From Ruegeria sp. PrR005 (lineage in GTDB: Bacteria > Pseudomonadota > Alphaproteobacteria > Rhodobacterales > Rhodobacteraceae): DNA of 64,000 nucleotides. Of this stretch, positions 27,828 through 40,490 are shown in pieces (position 1 is the stretch's first letter; the number at the start of each line of letters is the position of its first letter). The notes under the pieces are model-generated. The model ran no database searches. It saw only the letters and a list, made by a program, of their open reading frames with translations, and was not told where the DNA came from. The stretch lies in contig NZ_JAAGOX010000001.1 in the NCBI RefSeq assembly GCF_010500245.1, forward strand, positions 124,001-188,000, in the 5' to 3' direction. The translations under genes and the position numbers were made by a program.

Positions 27828-28286
27828 TCAGCTCCGGGTGTTTTTCTTGTTCATGGACTTGACGTCCAGAACTTCGGGGGCCTGAGCTTCATGCGGGTGC
27901 TCGGTCCCGGCATAGATACGCAGGTTGGTCATCTGCTGACGCGACAGGCGGTTGCCCGGCAGCATGCGCTTGACGGCCTGATAGACCACGCGCTCGGGGT
28001 GGGCACCCTCGAGGATCTGCTGCTTGGTGCGCGACTTGATACCGCCCGGGTGGCCGGTGTGCCAGTAGAAGTGCTCTTCGCGCTTCTTGCCGGTGATCTG
28101 CACCTTGTCGGCATTGATGACGATGACGTTGTCGCCCATGTCCATGTGCGGGGTAAACGACGGCTTGTGCTTGCCACGCAGGCGCATGGCAACGATCGAC
28201 GCAAGACGGCCCAGAACTACGCCCTCGGCGTCGATCAGGATCCACTTCTTGTCGATGTCTGCAGGTGTTGCAGAAAAGGTTTTCAT
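27828..28286 (-). CDS. rplM: 50S ribosomal protein L13
   Basis: Early-assembling large-subunit protein of 152 aa. Recognisable segments are [20 protein letters not shown] at the N-terminus and [20 protein letters not shown] later. ATG at 28286 was chosen; the upstream in-frame codons belong to the leader. First gene of the rplM-rpsI operon, with a good sigma-70-type promoter 66-94 bp upstream. Confidence 0.97.
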   Translation of the reverse strand: MKTFSATPADIDKKWILIDAEGVVLGRLASIVAMRLRGKHKPSFTPHMDMGDNVIVINADKVQITGKKREEHFYWHTGHPGGIKSRTKQQILEGAHPERVVYQAVKRMLPGNRLSRQQMTNLRIYAGTEHPHEAQAPEVLDVKSMNKKNTRS

Positions 28287-28351
28287 GGCAGGATGGTCCT
28301 GTTTGATGTGACAGACCGGCCGCAAGCGACCGGCCCTGATCTGATGGGCGG

Positions 28352-28380
28352 TTTCTAGAGACTACCAACACCCTCGTCAA
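28352..28380 (-). promoter_or_regulatory. Promoter of rplM-rpsI
   Basis: On the minus strand TTGACG is followed after exactly 17 bp by TAGAAA, and the transcript would carry a leader of about 60 nt before rplM. Both hexamers match the housekeeping consensus in four or five of six bases. Confidence 0.7.
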
Positions 28381-28450
28381 GCGCGCACCAACTGTATTTT
28401 ATCATATTTATCAATGGATTAAAAAATAGGTACTATTATACCCCAAAGAC

Positions 28451-29854
28451 TTAAACACTTATTTGCTCCGGAGGATTGTCCAGCAACCCTCTGAGGCGCT
28501 GCATCGCGTCCTCGAAGCGCGCCAGCGAGACATGGGCATTGACCGCGATCCGCACAGCATTGGGTGCGCGCCCATCGCGTAGCGCGAATTCGTCAGCGGA
28601 ACGGACCTGCACGCCGGTACGCTCTGCCGCCCGGGTAAAGGCGGCCGAACGCCAGCCCGATGGCAGCCGCAACCACAAAAAGGGAACGTCGGGATCCCAA
28701 ACCAGATCGAATGCGCCCAACGTATTGACGGCAACCCGGACATATTCGGACATGCGCCTGCGCACGTCGAGCGCCAACTGTCGCGCCCGGGGATCGGACA
28801 AAAGCAACCGGGTCAGTTCGGCCAGCGGCTGTGCCAGACCAAAATAGCCATACTCGGCCGATCGACGCAGCCGCGCGGCCTGCTCCACAGGGGCGATGGC
28901 AAAGCCGACACGCAGCGCCGGGGTCAGCGATTTAGAGATCGACGATACATGCCAGCCCCGCTCGGGTGCCAGAGCGCGATAACTTGGCGCCCGCGGTTCT
29001 CCGATCCTGTAGCAGTCATCCTCGATAATCTGAAGGTCATGCTTTCGTGCAACCTCGATCACTTCCTTGCGCCTTTCCAAAGGCGAGAAGCTGCCAGTCG
29101 GGTTCTGAACCTCGGGTGAGACACACACCGCCTGCGCCGGAACCTGGCGTGCCGCCAGGTCGAGCGACATGGGGTCGATACCCCACTTGTCCATGCGGAT
29201 GCCCACCACCTCGGCCCGCATCAGCTCTGCCGCGCGACGAAACCCGGCATAAGACAGGTCCTCAACAAAGACCACCGGTTTGGGGCCGCTCAGAATGCTT
29301 TGGAAAACCACGCACAATCCATTCTGTCCGCCATGGGTCAACACGATATCGTCTGCGCCCAGCTGCCCGAGCGGCAGTGGCGATAGCCATTCAAGAACCG
29401 CCTTGCGCACCCCGACATAAGCGTCGCGCGTCGGGTAGTTCAGAAACATGGCGGGATCACCCTGCGCGATCTTGGCCAGGCATTCGCGAATCAACGAAAC
29501 CTGTCCAACATCCGGCAGGCGCGGGCTGAACAGGCTGACATGCTGGTCGTCCTGCTCTTCGAGCTTGTACAATTGCCGCGACCAGACATCGTCCAGCACC
29601 GGTTTTTTCGGCGGCGCCACGAATGTACCGCGCCCGACTTCCGCCGACAGAAGCCCCTCGTCTGTAAGGATGGAATAGGCACGTGCCACCGTTCCCGGTG
29701 TAATGCTCAATTTGTAGGCAAGTTCCCGCACCGGCGGCAGCTTCGCTCCGACCTCCAGGGACTTGTTTTCTATGGCTTTCCTGATGGCATCGGCAACCAG
29801 GGTGTACTTGGACCCCTTGGCAGCAGGGAGAGTGTCTGGCCAAATTGTACCCAT
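28451..29854 (-). CDS. MocR-type GntR regulator with aminotransferase domain
   Basis: A 467-aa regulator with an N-terminal GntR winged helix (KLPPVRELAYKLSITPGTVA at residues 39-58, then RAYSILTDEGLLSAEVGRGT) and a C-terminal fold-type I aminotransferase domain that binds PLP. The PLP lysine lies in SSISKSLTPALRVGF. Family members sense amino-acid-like effectors. It is divergent from a DUF1127 gene, and four short palindromes with a GTAC-type core fill the gap, one covering its own start codon. Autoregulation and control of the neighbour are likely. The ligand is unknown. Confidence 0.92.
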   Translation of the reverse strand: MGTIWPDTLPAAKGSKYTLVADAIRKAIENKSLEVGAKLPPVRELAYKLSITPGTVARAYSILTDEGLLSAEVGRGTFVAPPKKPVLDDVWSRQLYKLEEQDDQHVSLFSPRLPDVGQVSLIRECLAKIAQGDPAMFLNYPTRDAYVGVRKAVLEWLSPLPLGQLGADDIVLTHGGQNGLCVVFQSILSGPKPVVFVEDLSYAGFRRAAELMRAEVVGIRMDKWGIDPMSLDLAARQVPAQAVCVSPEVQNPTGSFSPLERRKEVIEVARKHDLQIIEDDCYRIGEPRAPSYRALAPERGWHVSSISKSLTPALRVGFAIAPVEQAARLRRSAEYGYFGLAQPLAELTRLLLSDPRARQLALDVRRRMSEYVRVAVNTLGAFDLVWDPDVPFLWLRLPSGWRSAAFTRAAERTGVQVRSADEFALRDGRAPNAVRIAVNAHVSLARFEDAMQRLRGLLDNPPEQISV

Positions 29855-29936
29855 TACAATCTTTCCTTTGATCTCCGTACATTCTTAAATGTACCAATAT
29901 CGTGTACCAAGTACATTCATATTGTGTCAATACAAT
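29844..29936. promoter_or_regulatory. Cluster of four palindromes, probable MocR operators
   Basis: ATTGTA-5 nt-TACAAT (29844-29860, over the regulator start codon), GTACATT-CTTA-AATGTAC (29877-29894), TGTAC-CAA-GTACA (29903-29915) and ATTGT-6 nt-ACAAT (29921-29936). All arms are perfect. They fill the divergent promoter region of the MocR and DUF1127 genes. Confidence 0.65.
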
Positions 29937-29953
29937 TCGAAAGGAACTCCGTC

Positions 29954-30181
29954 ATGACACGCGCAATGCCCTCCTCCGCCCTCATGCTGCTGAACGCCAG
30001 CCCCCGGCTGCCGCTGATCGCCGCACTGGCCGTGGGCTTTGCCGCGACCGTGACCAAATGGGAACAACGCCGGCGAACCCGCCTGAACCTCGGGCAGCTG
30101 GACGACCGCCTCTTGCAGGACGTAGGCATTACCCGCAGCCAGATGCGCCATGAAACCGCCCGCCGGTTCTGGCAGGGCTGA
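29954..30181 (+). CDS. DUF1127-domain small protein
   Basis: A 75-aa basic protein. The N-terminal half has a hydrophobic stretch (LPLIAALAVGFAATV), and the C-terminal half is the DUF1127 motif LGQLDDRLLQDVGITRSQMR. DUF1127 proteins in alphaproteobacteria have been linked to RNA turnover and phosphate or carbon metabolism. ATG at 29954 follows AAGGAAC at a workable distance. It is divergent from the MocR regulator, and a terminator directly follows, making a monocistronic unit. Confidence 0.85.
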   Translation: MTRAMPSSALMLLNASPRLPLIAALAVGFAATVTKWEQRRRTRLNLGQLDDRLLQDVGITRSQMRHETARRFWQG

Positions 30182-30218
30182 ACAGGATCCCCAGTCCCTT
30201 CATTGGGACCTCTTCACT

Positions 30219-30245
30219 GGCCGGGGTTCGCCCCGGCCTTTTTTT
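30219..30245 (+). terminator. Rho-independent terminator after DUF1127 gene
   Basis: Perfect 8-bp stem GGCCGGGG / CCCCGGCC with a TTCG tetraloop followed by seven T residues. Confidence 0.95.
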
Positions 30246-30247
30246 CA

Positions 30248-30688
30248 TCAGAACGAGGCCGCGGCACTGCCAGCAGGCGGAATGGAATAGGTCAGCGTTG
30301 CCCGCGCCACCGGCTTGTCTGACCCTTCAGAAAACATCAGCACATCGCCGACGGCAAGTGTCCTGCCCAGTTTCAAAAGACGGCACTCTGCAATCATCTG
30401 GGCATCGCCGTCAGGCTTGCGCAAAAAATCAATCGAACAGTTGGTGGTCACCGCAAGGGCCTGGCGGCCCACCCGGGCAAGTACCATCGCATAGACGCTC
30501 ACATCGGCCAGTGCGAACATCGAAGGCCCCGAGATGGTCCCGCCGGGTCGCAAGTGCCGTTCTGCCGTCAGAAGGCGCATGATTACGCTGTCCTCGGTCA
30601 AGGCGTCGATGGCGAAGTCGTCCCGCACTTGGGGAAAGACCTCGACCAGGTATTGCGACAATTCCTCCTTGTTCAATGCCAACGCCAT
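30248..30688 (-). CDS. PaaI-family thioesterase
   Basis: A 146-aa hotdog-fold protein. LRPGGTISGPSMFALADVSVY near residues 46-66 corresponds to the PaaI motif (HG/GG followed by Asp on the long helix), and TTNCSIDFLRKPDGD is the following strand pair. Predicted to hydrolyse acyl-CoA thioesters. It is divergent from the enoyl-CoA hydratase gene, which fits a shared role in acyl-CoA metabolism, although this is inference. Confidence 0.85.
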   Translation of the reverse strand: MALALNKEELSQYLVEVFPQVRDDFAIDALTEDSVIMRLLTAERHLRPGGTISGPSMFALADVSVYAMVLARVGRQALAVTTNCSIDFLRKPDGDAQMIAECRLLKLGRTLAVGDVLMFSEGSDKPVARATLTYSIPPAGSAAASF

Positions 30689-30746
30689 ACTTTCCCTCCC
30701 CGGCTTCTGCGCCTAGAGTTGCCCCGACTTTGGCAGGGAGGGCAAG

Positions 30747-31532
30747 ATGGCAATTCTGGAACGTCACGACACCGGTGCGGTGGCGCATCTCGAAATGAAT
30801 GCGCCAGAGCGGTTGAACGCGCTCAGCGACGAGATGCTGGCCGCGCTTCAAGCAGAGTTCGACGCGCTGCGCGATGACCGTTCGATCCGGGCCGTGATCC
30901 TGTCGGGTGCGGGCAAGGCATTTTGCGCGGGCCACGATCTGAAACAGATGACCGCCGGACGACAGGCCGAGGACGGCGGCAAGGCCTATTTCAAGGACCT
31001 GTTCGACCGTTGCGCCCGGATGATGATGACTGTTCAGTCTTTGCCCCAACCGGTGATCGCCCGGGTTCATGGCATCGCCACTGCTGCAGGCTGCCAGTTG
31101 GTGGCCACCTGCGACATGGCCGTCGCCGCCGAGGGCACCCGGTTCGGGGTCAATGGCGTCAACATCGGCCTGTTCTGCTCAACCCCGATGGTGGCGCTCA
31201 GCCGCAATATCCCACGCAAGCTGGCCTTTGAAATGCTGACCACCGGCCAGTTCATCGAAGCCACCCGCGCCGCAGAACTGGGACTGGTCAACCGCGTGGT
31301 GCCCACCAGCAATCTGGCCACCGAAACCCAGGGCCTGGCCGAAACCGTCGCGGGCAAGCTGGGCGCCGCCGTGCGCATCGGCAAAGAAGCTTTCTATCGC
31401 CAGCAGATGATGCCGCTGGATCAGGCCTATGCCTATACCGGGGATGTGATGGTCGAGAACATGCTTTATCGCGACACCAAAGAAGGCATCGCCGCCTTTA
31501 TCGAGAAACGCGACCCTGATTGGAGCCAATAG
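30747..31532 (+). CDS. Enoyl-CoA hydratase/isomerase family protein
   Basis: A 261-aa crotonase-fold protein. The oxyanion-hole motif is GKAFCAGHDLKQM near residues 55-67, and HGIATAAGCQLVATCDMAVA near residues 109-128 is the second oxyanion segment. In classical hydratases two Glu residues act in catalysis; at the first position a Cys (AAGCQL) is present, as in ECHDC3-like proteins, so true hydratase activity is uncertain. GGAGGG supplies the ribosome-binding site. Confidence 0.88.
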   Translation: MAILERHDTGAVAHLEMNAPERLNALSDEMLAALQAEFDALRDDRSIRAVILSGAGKAFCAGHDLKQMTAGRQAEDGGKAYFKDLFDRCARMMMTVQSLPQPVIARVHGIATAAGCQLVATCDMAVAAEGTRFGVNGVNIGLFCSTPMVALSRNIPRKLAFEMLTTGQFIEATRAAELGLVNRVVPTSNLATETQGLAETVAGKLGAAVRIGKEAFYRQQMMPLDQAYAYTGDVMVENMLYRDTKEGIAAFIEKRDPDWSQ

Positions 31533-31570
31533 GTCACTAGCGTGATCAATCATTGGGGATTGTTTCCAAA

Positions 31571-31740
31571 CAAGCCCTTTCAATTCGGGCAATAACGTGG
31601 CAAAGGTGGGGCAAGGCGCAAGCCTTGCTGACTTTTGGGTCGCCGTGGGCGGAAGGTCCCTCCAGCCGGTCTCTCTCACCGGCGCTGACATTCCCGCAGC
31701 GGCGACCCCAAAATCCCCAAATTGAAAAGTTTCGGGTAAC
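31571..31740 (+). ncRNA. Candidate structured RNA upstream of trmFO
   Basis: The gap before trmFO folds on paper into a three-way junction. Outer helix: CTTTCAATT (31577-31585) with AATTGAAAAG (31720-31729). A second helix pairs GGG (31608-31610) with CCC (31716-31718). Hairpin 1: GCAAGGC-GCAA-GCCTTGC (31611-31628), perfect with a GNRA loop. Hairpin 2: TTTTGGGTCGCC (31633-31644) with GGCGACCCCAAAA (31701-31713), enclosing a third stem GCCGGT/ACCGGC (31665-31683). No coding gene is supported here. It could be an sRNA, a leader element or a degenerate inverted-repeat element; no Rfam family was recognised. Confidence 0.4.
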
Positions 31741-31827
31741 CTGCCGGTGCAGGATTGTCCGCTCTATTTCACTGGGACCACACCTGCCCCGTTGCACCGC
31801 CACGCGCCCTGCCCTATGTGGCCACTC

Positions 31828-33168
31828 ATGACAGACAAATTGCATATCGTGGGCGGCGGCATGGCCGGGTCCGAAGCCGCCTGGCAGGCGGCGGAAATGG
31901 GCGTAAACGTGGTCATCCACGAAATGCGGCCAAAGGTCGGAACATTCGCCCACCAGACCGGCAACCTGGCCGAGATGGTCTGTTCGAACTCTTTCCGGTC
32001 GGACGATGACGAGCAGAATGCCGTGGGCCTGCTGCATTGGGAAATGCGCGCAGCAGGTGGGTTGATCATGGCGTCGGCCGATGCCCACCGTCTGCCGGCC
32101 GGTGGGGCCTTGGCCGTGGACCGGGACCTTTTTGCCGAGACGGTGAGCAATCGTTTGCGCAGCCACCCTCGTGTCTCGATCACCGAGGAAGAGGTCACGG
32201 ACCTGCCGCAGGAGGGCCAATGGATCTTTGCCACCGGCCCGCTCACCTCTCCGGCCCTGGGAGAGGCGATCCGGCAACAGACCGGATCGGATGCGCTGGC
32301 CTTCTTCGATGCGATCGCGCCCATCGTCTATGCCGACACCATCGACATGAGTCGTGCCTGGCTGCAATCGCGGTATGACAAAGGCGAGACCGAAGAGGAA
32401 AGAACTGCCTACATCAATTGCCCGATGGACCGCGACCAGTACGAGGCCTTCATCGACGCGCTATTGGCGGCGGACAAGACCGAATTTCACGAAGGCGAAA
32501 CCGCCACTTACTTCGACGGATGCCTGCCGATCGAGGTCATGGCCGAACGCGGTCGCGAAACCCTCCGCCATGGCCCGATGAAGCCTGTGGGCCTGACCAA
32601 CCCACACCAGCCCGAGGTGAAACCCTATGCCGTCGTGCAGCTACGCCGCGACAACGCGCTGGGCACGCTCTATAACATCGTGGGTTTTCAGACCAAGATG
32701 AAGTATGGCGCGCAAACTTCTGTTTTCCGTATGATACCTGGCCTGGAAGAAGCCGGTTTTGCGCGTCTTGGCGGTATCCATCGCAACACGTTCATCAACT
32801 CTCCAACGCTCCTGGATGAACAGATGCGGCTCAGATCCCGGCCCAATATCCGGTTTGCCGGTCAGATCACCGGGGTTGAGGGATATGTCGAAAGCGCTGC
32901 AATGGGGCTGCTGGCCGGACGATTTGCCGCCGCCGGGATACTGGGGCACAGCCTGCCCGAAGTTCCGCAGGACAGCGCCATGGGCGCGCTGATCCATCAC
33001 ATCACTGGCGGCGCGGATGCCAAGACCTTTCAACCGATGAACGTCAACTTTGGCCTGTTTCGCCCGGTCGACGGGCTGAAAGGCGGCCGCAGGGGGCGCA
33101 AGGACCGCTACAAGGGCTATACCGACCGGGCCAAGGCGGCTTGGAGCGACTGGCTGGCTCAGTCCTGA
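31828..33168 (+). CDS. trmFO: Folate/FAD-dependent tRNA uridine-54 C5-methyltransferase TrmFO
   Basis: Makes ribothymidine at position 54 of tRNA using methylenetetrahydrofolate and FADH2. The 446-aa protein begins with the FAD-binding motif [16 protein letters not shown], and typical segments follow: [35 protein letters not shown] and [18 protein letters not shown] at 31828 was chosen because the dinucleotide fold begins three residues later; the longer upstream frame runs into the candidate RNA region. Confidence 0.95.
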   Translation: MTDKLHIVGGGMAGSEAAWQAAEMGVNVVIHEMRPKVGTFAHQTGNLAEMVCSNSFRSDDDEQNAVGLLHWEMRAAGGLIMASADAHRLPAGGALAVDRDLFAETVSNRLRSHPRVSITEEEVTDLPQEGQWIFATGPLTSPALGEAIRQQTGSDALAFFDAIAPIVYADTIDMSRAWLQSRYDKGETEEERTAYINCPMDRDQYEAFIDALLAADKTEFHEGETATYFDGCLPIEVMAERGRETLRHGPMKPVGLTNPHQPEVKPYAVVQLRRDNALGTLYNIVGFQTKMKYGAQTSVFRMIPGLEEAGFARLGGIHRNTFINSPTLLDEQMRLRSRPNIRFAGQITGVEGYVESAAMGLLAGRFAAAGILGHSLPEVPQDSAMGALIHHITGGADAKTFQPMNVNFGLFRPVDGLKGGRRGRKDRYKGYTDRAKAAWSDWLAQS

Positions 33169-33204
33169 CTGGACGGAAATCGCGGCCTGTGTCTAACATC
33201 TGAC

Positions 33205-33819
33205 ATGATCCTGCGGTTCCTCAAATCGACCTACACACTATCCTCGCCAAAGGACACTCAGGCCCATTACGACAAATGGGCCGGCAGCTATGACGAGGAA
33301 CTGACCGAGAACGGGTACGCAACCCCCGATCGGTTGGCGCGCGCCTTGTGGGAGAAACGCCCCAATGGCCAGATGCCGGTTCTCGATTTCGGTTGTGGCA
33401 CCGGCTTGTCGGGTCTGGCCCTGCAACGGGCGGGATTTCAGGTGATAGACGGCATGGACCCGACACCTGGAATGTTAGAGGCCGCGGGGGCAAAAGGAAT
33501 CTATCGCAATCTGACAGGGTTCGCGATCACAGAACCACCGCCGATCCCGCAAGGTACATATCGCACGATCACGGCAATTGGGGTCATCGGCCAGGGCGCC
33601 GCACCGCCCGAAACCATCGACTTGTTGCTGCGTGCGTTACCAAAGGGAGGCATCCTGGGGTTTTCGCTCAACGACATTGCCTTGGCCGAGCGCGCCTATC
33701 TGGCGCGCCTGAGCGAGTGGCTGGACATGGGCGCCGCGCGCCTGCTGATACGCCAATCCGGTCCGCATCTCCCCGGAATAAACTTGAACTCTGACATCTT
33801 TATCGTTGAAAAAACGTGA
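33205..33819 (+). CDS. Class I SAM-dependent methyltransferase
   Basis: A 204-aa Rossmann-fold methyltransferase. Motif I is VLDFGCGTGLSGLALQRAG at residues 59-77, followed by the acidic end of strand 2 in VIDGMDPTPGML. HYDKWAGSYDEEL near residue 22 resembles the WBSCR27/UbiE-like group. The substrate is unknown. Its stop overlaps the GTG start of gluQ, so translational coupling is likely. Confidence 0.87.
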   Translation: MILRFLKSTYTLSSPKDTQAHYDKWAGSYDEELTENGYATPDRLARALWEKRPNGQMPVLDFGCGTGLSGLALQRAGFQVIDGMDPTPGMLEAAGAKGIYRNLTGFAITEPPPIPQGTYRTITAIGVIGQGAAPPETIDLLLRALPKGGILGFSLNDIALAERAYLARLSEWLDMGAARLLIRQSGPHLPGINLNSDIFIVEKT

Positions 33820-34658
33820 CTTTCATTACACGTTTCGCACCGTCTCCGACCGGACCGCTGCATCTTGGCCATGCCTACTCGGTACTATTTGCGCATGATC
33901 GCGCGCGGGCCGAGGGGGGGCGTTTTCTCCTCAGAATCGACGACATCGATCAGTCCCGGGCCCGGCCGCATTGGGAAGCACAGTTGATGGACGATCTGGC
34001 CTGGCTGGGCGTAACCTGGGACGCGCCCCCGCGTCGGCAAACCGACCACCTGAGGGAGTATGGCGATGCGCTTGACCGGTTGCGCGCGGCGGAGCTTACC
34101 TTTGAATGCCAGTGCAGCCGCCGGGACATAGAGGCTGCCGCGAACGCGCCACAAGAAGGAGTGCCCGAATTCGGTCCCGATGGTCGGATCTATCCGGGCA
34201 CCTGCCGTGATCTTGGCTTGCGCCAATCGGGCGAAACGTGCTGTCGGCTAAACATGGCCCGTGCCTGCGCCATGGGATTGCCTGCTCAATTTACCGAAAC
34301 TGGCCCCCGCCACGCGGGGCAGCAGCACCTGTCGGCGGACAGCCTGACGCAAACAGTGGGCGATGTCGTCCTGTCTCGCCGCAACATGGCCGCCTCTTAT
34401 CACCTGTCTGTTGTAGTCGACGACGCCGCCAGTGGTGTGACCCATGTCATCCGCGGCGAGGACCTGTACGAGGCGACCCGGATCCATGTGCTTTTGCAGT
34501 CGCTGCTAGGCTTGCCAACACCTGTCTACCATCACCATGGCCTGATCCGCGACGATCGAGGCAAACGTCTGGCCAAGCGCGACGATGCGCGCGCCATCGC
34601 CAAGTATCGGAGCGAAGGCGCGACCCCACAGGATATCCGCCGAATGGTCGGTCTCTGA
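33816..34658 (+). CDS. gluQ: Glutamyl-Q tRNA(Asp) synthetase
   Basis: Attaches glutamate to queuosine at the anticodon wobble base of tRNA-Asp. The 280-aa protein has only the catalytic core of GluRS: HIGH-type motif PLHLGHAYS at residues 14-22 and KMSKS-type motif KRLAKRD near residue 250. The anticodon-binding domain is absent, as expected. Zinc-site residues lie in CQCSRR and YPGTC. GTG start overlaps the previous stop (GTGA). tRNA-modifying neighbours trmFO and mnmA are in the same region. Confidence 0.93.
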   Translation: MTFITRFAPSPTGPLHLGHAYSVLFAHDRARAEGGRFLLRIDDIDQSRARPHWEAQLMDDLAWLGVTWDAPPRRQTDHLREYGDALDRLRAAELTFECQCSRRDIEAAANAPQEGVPEFGPDGRIYPGTCRDLGLRQSGETCCRLNMARACAMGLPAQFTETGPRHAGQQHLSADSLTQTVGDVVLSRRNMAASYHLSVVVDDAASGVTHVIRGEDLYEATRIHVLLQSLLGLPTPVYHHHGLIRDDRGKRLAKRDDARAIAKYRSEGATPQDIRRMVGL

Positions 34659-34660
34659 AC

Positions 34661-35020
34661 TCACACCTCGGGCTGCATCAGTTCCACTTCGGCCCCGTCC
34701 CGCACCGCCGTGTAAAAACAGCTGCGCCGGTTGGTGTGGCAGGCCGGCCCGGTCTGGCGCACCGTGATCAGCAGGCAATCTCGGTCGCAATCGACGCGCA
34801 GGTCCACCAATTCCTGCACATGTCCCGAGCTTTCCCCCTTGATCCAGAAACTCTGACGGGAGCGGGACCAATAGGTGACGCGGCCGCTGGCCAGCGTCCG
34901 TTCCACCGCCTGCCGATTCATCCAGGCCATCATCAGAACCTCACCCGTAGCCGCATCCTGCGCAATGGCGGGGACCAGCCCATTGGTATCATACTTTAGT
35001 GTCGAAGCGTCGAAGGACAT
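34661..35020 (-). CDS. hisI: Phosphoribosyl-AMP cyclohydrolase
   Basis: Third step of histidine synthesis, opening the adenine ring of PR-AMP. The 119-aa stand-alone enzyme has [17 protein letters not shown] near residue 30, [18 protein letters not shown], and the metal Asp/Cys motifs [20 protein letters not shown]. No HisE domain is fused. The other his genes are not here. ATG at 35020 was chosen from family similarity. Stop lies 2 bp after the convergent gluQ stop. Confidence 0.94.
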   Translation of the reverse strand: MSFDASTLKYDTNGLVPAIAQDAATGEVLMMAWMNRQAVERTLASGRVTYWSRSRQSFWIKGESSGHVQELVDLRVDCDRDCLLITVRQTGPACHTNRRSCFYTAVRDGAEVELMQPEV

Positions 35021-35087
35021 GGCCAAAAACCTTTTGCATCCGGAATTTCGCCCACTATGTATTGGGAACCGGCCGAGAGGAAAAGCC

Positions 35088-35540
35088 ATGTCCACGGAAA
35101 CCGATCTTATCAAGCTTTATTCCGGTCGCATCCTTGCGCTAGCCGCTGATATTCCGCATCTGGACCGGCTCGATAATCCGGACGCCACGGTCAAGAAACG
35201 CTCGCCGCTTTGTGGATCGACCGTCACCGTTGACGTCAAACTCAAGGATGGCCGGATCGCGGAATTTGGCCAGGATGTCAAAGCCTGTGCATTGGGGCAA
35301 GCTTCGGCGGCTGTTGTCGGTGGCGCGATCATAGGTGCAACGCGGGCCCAGGTCGAAACCGGGCGAGATCAGCTCAAAGCGATGCTGAAGGACAACGGAC
35401 CAGTGCCGGATGCGCCTTTTGATGGGCTCGAAGTCTTGATGCCTGCGCGCGACTACAAGAACCGTCATGCGTCTATCCTGCTGACCCTCGAAGCGACGGC
35501 AGAAGCGATGGCAAAGGCAGAGCAGGCAAACTGCGCCTGA
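35088..35540 (+). CDS. Fe-S cluster scaffold-like protein (NifU/IscU N-terminal family)
   Basis: A 150-aa IscU-like protein. Two cluster-type cysteines are present: Cys42 in SPLCGSTV and Cys68 in [10 protein letters not shown]. The third, normally Cys in an HCSIL-type motif, is Ala128 (RHASILL), and the regulatory Asp after the first cysteine (CGD in IscU) is Ser. So it may not act as a classical scaffold; it could be a divergent carrier. Another Cys149 lies next to the C-terminus. Divergent from hisI across 67 bp. Confidence 0.82.
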   Translation: MSTETDLIKLYSGRILALAADIPHLDRLDNPDATVKKRSPLCGSTVTVDVKLKDGRIAEFGQDVKACALGQASAAVVGGAIIGATRAQVETGRDQLKAMLKDNGPVPDAPFDGLEVLMPARDYKNRHASILLTLEATAEAMAKAEQANCA

Positions 35541-35614
35541 GCCTGCTGCGGCCACCGTATCCTTGGCAGATCGTTTCCCGCCTCCTGATGCCTCCAGGCA
35601 CGATATCTTGCCTG

Positions 35615-35651
35615 AAAAAACCGCCGCACCTTCGATCAGGAAGGGCGGCGG
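35615..35651 (-). terminator. Minus-strand terminator after the 40-codon ORF
   Basis: Stem CCGCCG / CGGCGG extended by CCTTC / GAAGG around a GATCAG loop, with six T residues following on the minus strand. Directly beyond it is a near-palindrome (CAGGCA-8 nt-TGCCTG, 35595-35614). It sits 150 bp after the stop of the small ORF at 35802-35924, and no other minus-strand gene lies between. Confidence 0.8.
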
Positions 35652-35801
35652 CAGGTAATGCGTCTCTCGTACGGGGTCCGGTGTCGGTGCGCCATGGGCC
35701 GAGGCGGGGCCCAAGGAAGGGTATCGGGATAGGCAGGTCACCCTTGCATCGAATGGGACAGGATGCGTACCGCGCCGGAACGAGATCGCAGGCAGAAACG
35801 G

Positions 35802-35924
35802 TTAAAGAACTCCGGGCAGGTGGAGAGCGACCATCAGCATGACCATCAGCGAGGCAGCACCAATTGCATCCTGCAACAACGTGCCCTGGGAACGGGACAG
35901 AACGTTCTTGATCTGGGTCACCAT
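35802..35924 (-). CDS. Small single-pass membrane protein, probably SOS-regulated
   Basis: A 40-aa ORF with a hydrophilic, amphipathic start (MVTQIKNVLSRSQGTLLQDA) and a hydrophobic C-terminal half (residues about 21-38, IGAASLMVMLMVALHL) that could span the membrane. Support for a real gene: ATG preceded by AGGAGG at 7 bp, its own terminator downstream, and an exact LexA-type box upstream (35995-36009). It lies 112 bp after recG on the same strand. SOS-induced small membrane proteins are known, such as Caulobacter SidA (29 aa, acts on division) and E. coli TisB; functional similarity is inference only. Confidence 0.72.
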   Translation of the reverse strand: MVTQIKNVLSRSQGTLLQDAIGAASLMVMLMVALHLPGVL

Positions 35925-35994
35925 TGGCTTTCCTCCTCGCCATCAGTTAATCATTTGTTGACCCTTTGTTCTCATTTCTTCGCGAGTCGATCAA

Positions 35995-36019
35995 GAACTT
36001 TATGAGAACATTTGTGAAC
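35995..36019 (-). promoter_or_regulatory. LexA (SOS) operator
   Basis: On the minus strand GTTC-TCATAAA-GTTC is an exact match to GTTC-N7-GTTC, the direct-repeat operator reported for LexA of Rhodobacter and other alphaproteobacteria. A third GTTC lies 6 bp further upstream. The box is 70 bp upstream of the 40-codon ORF and follows the end of recG, so it should serve the small ORF and not recG. Confidence 0.72.
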
Positions 36020-36036
36020 TTTTTGGGGATTTTCTT

Positions 36037-40422
<4,386 letters not shown>

Positions 40423-40490
40423 GTCAGGTCCAGATACTGTCTGTGAGTGGTGAGGCCGCGCTGGACTCGCAGCCGTGTTCTTGGCGGGAC

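Noticed and set aside
30747-31532. Confident assignment of enoyl-CoA hydratase to a defined beta-oxidation step
   Set aside because: The position of a catalytic Glu seems occupied by Cys, and no other beta-oxidation gene is clustered with it.
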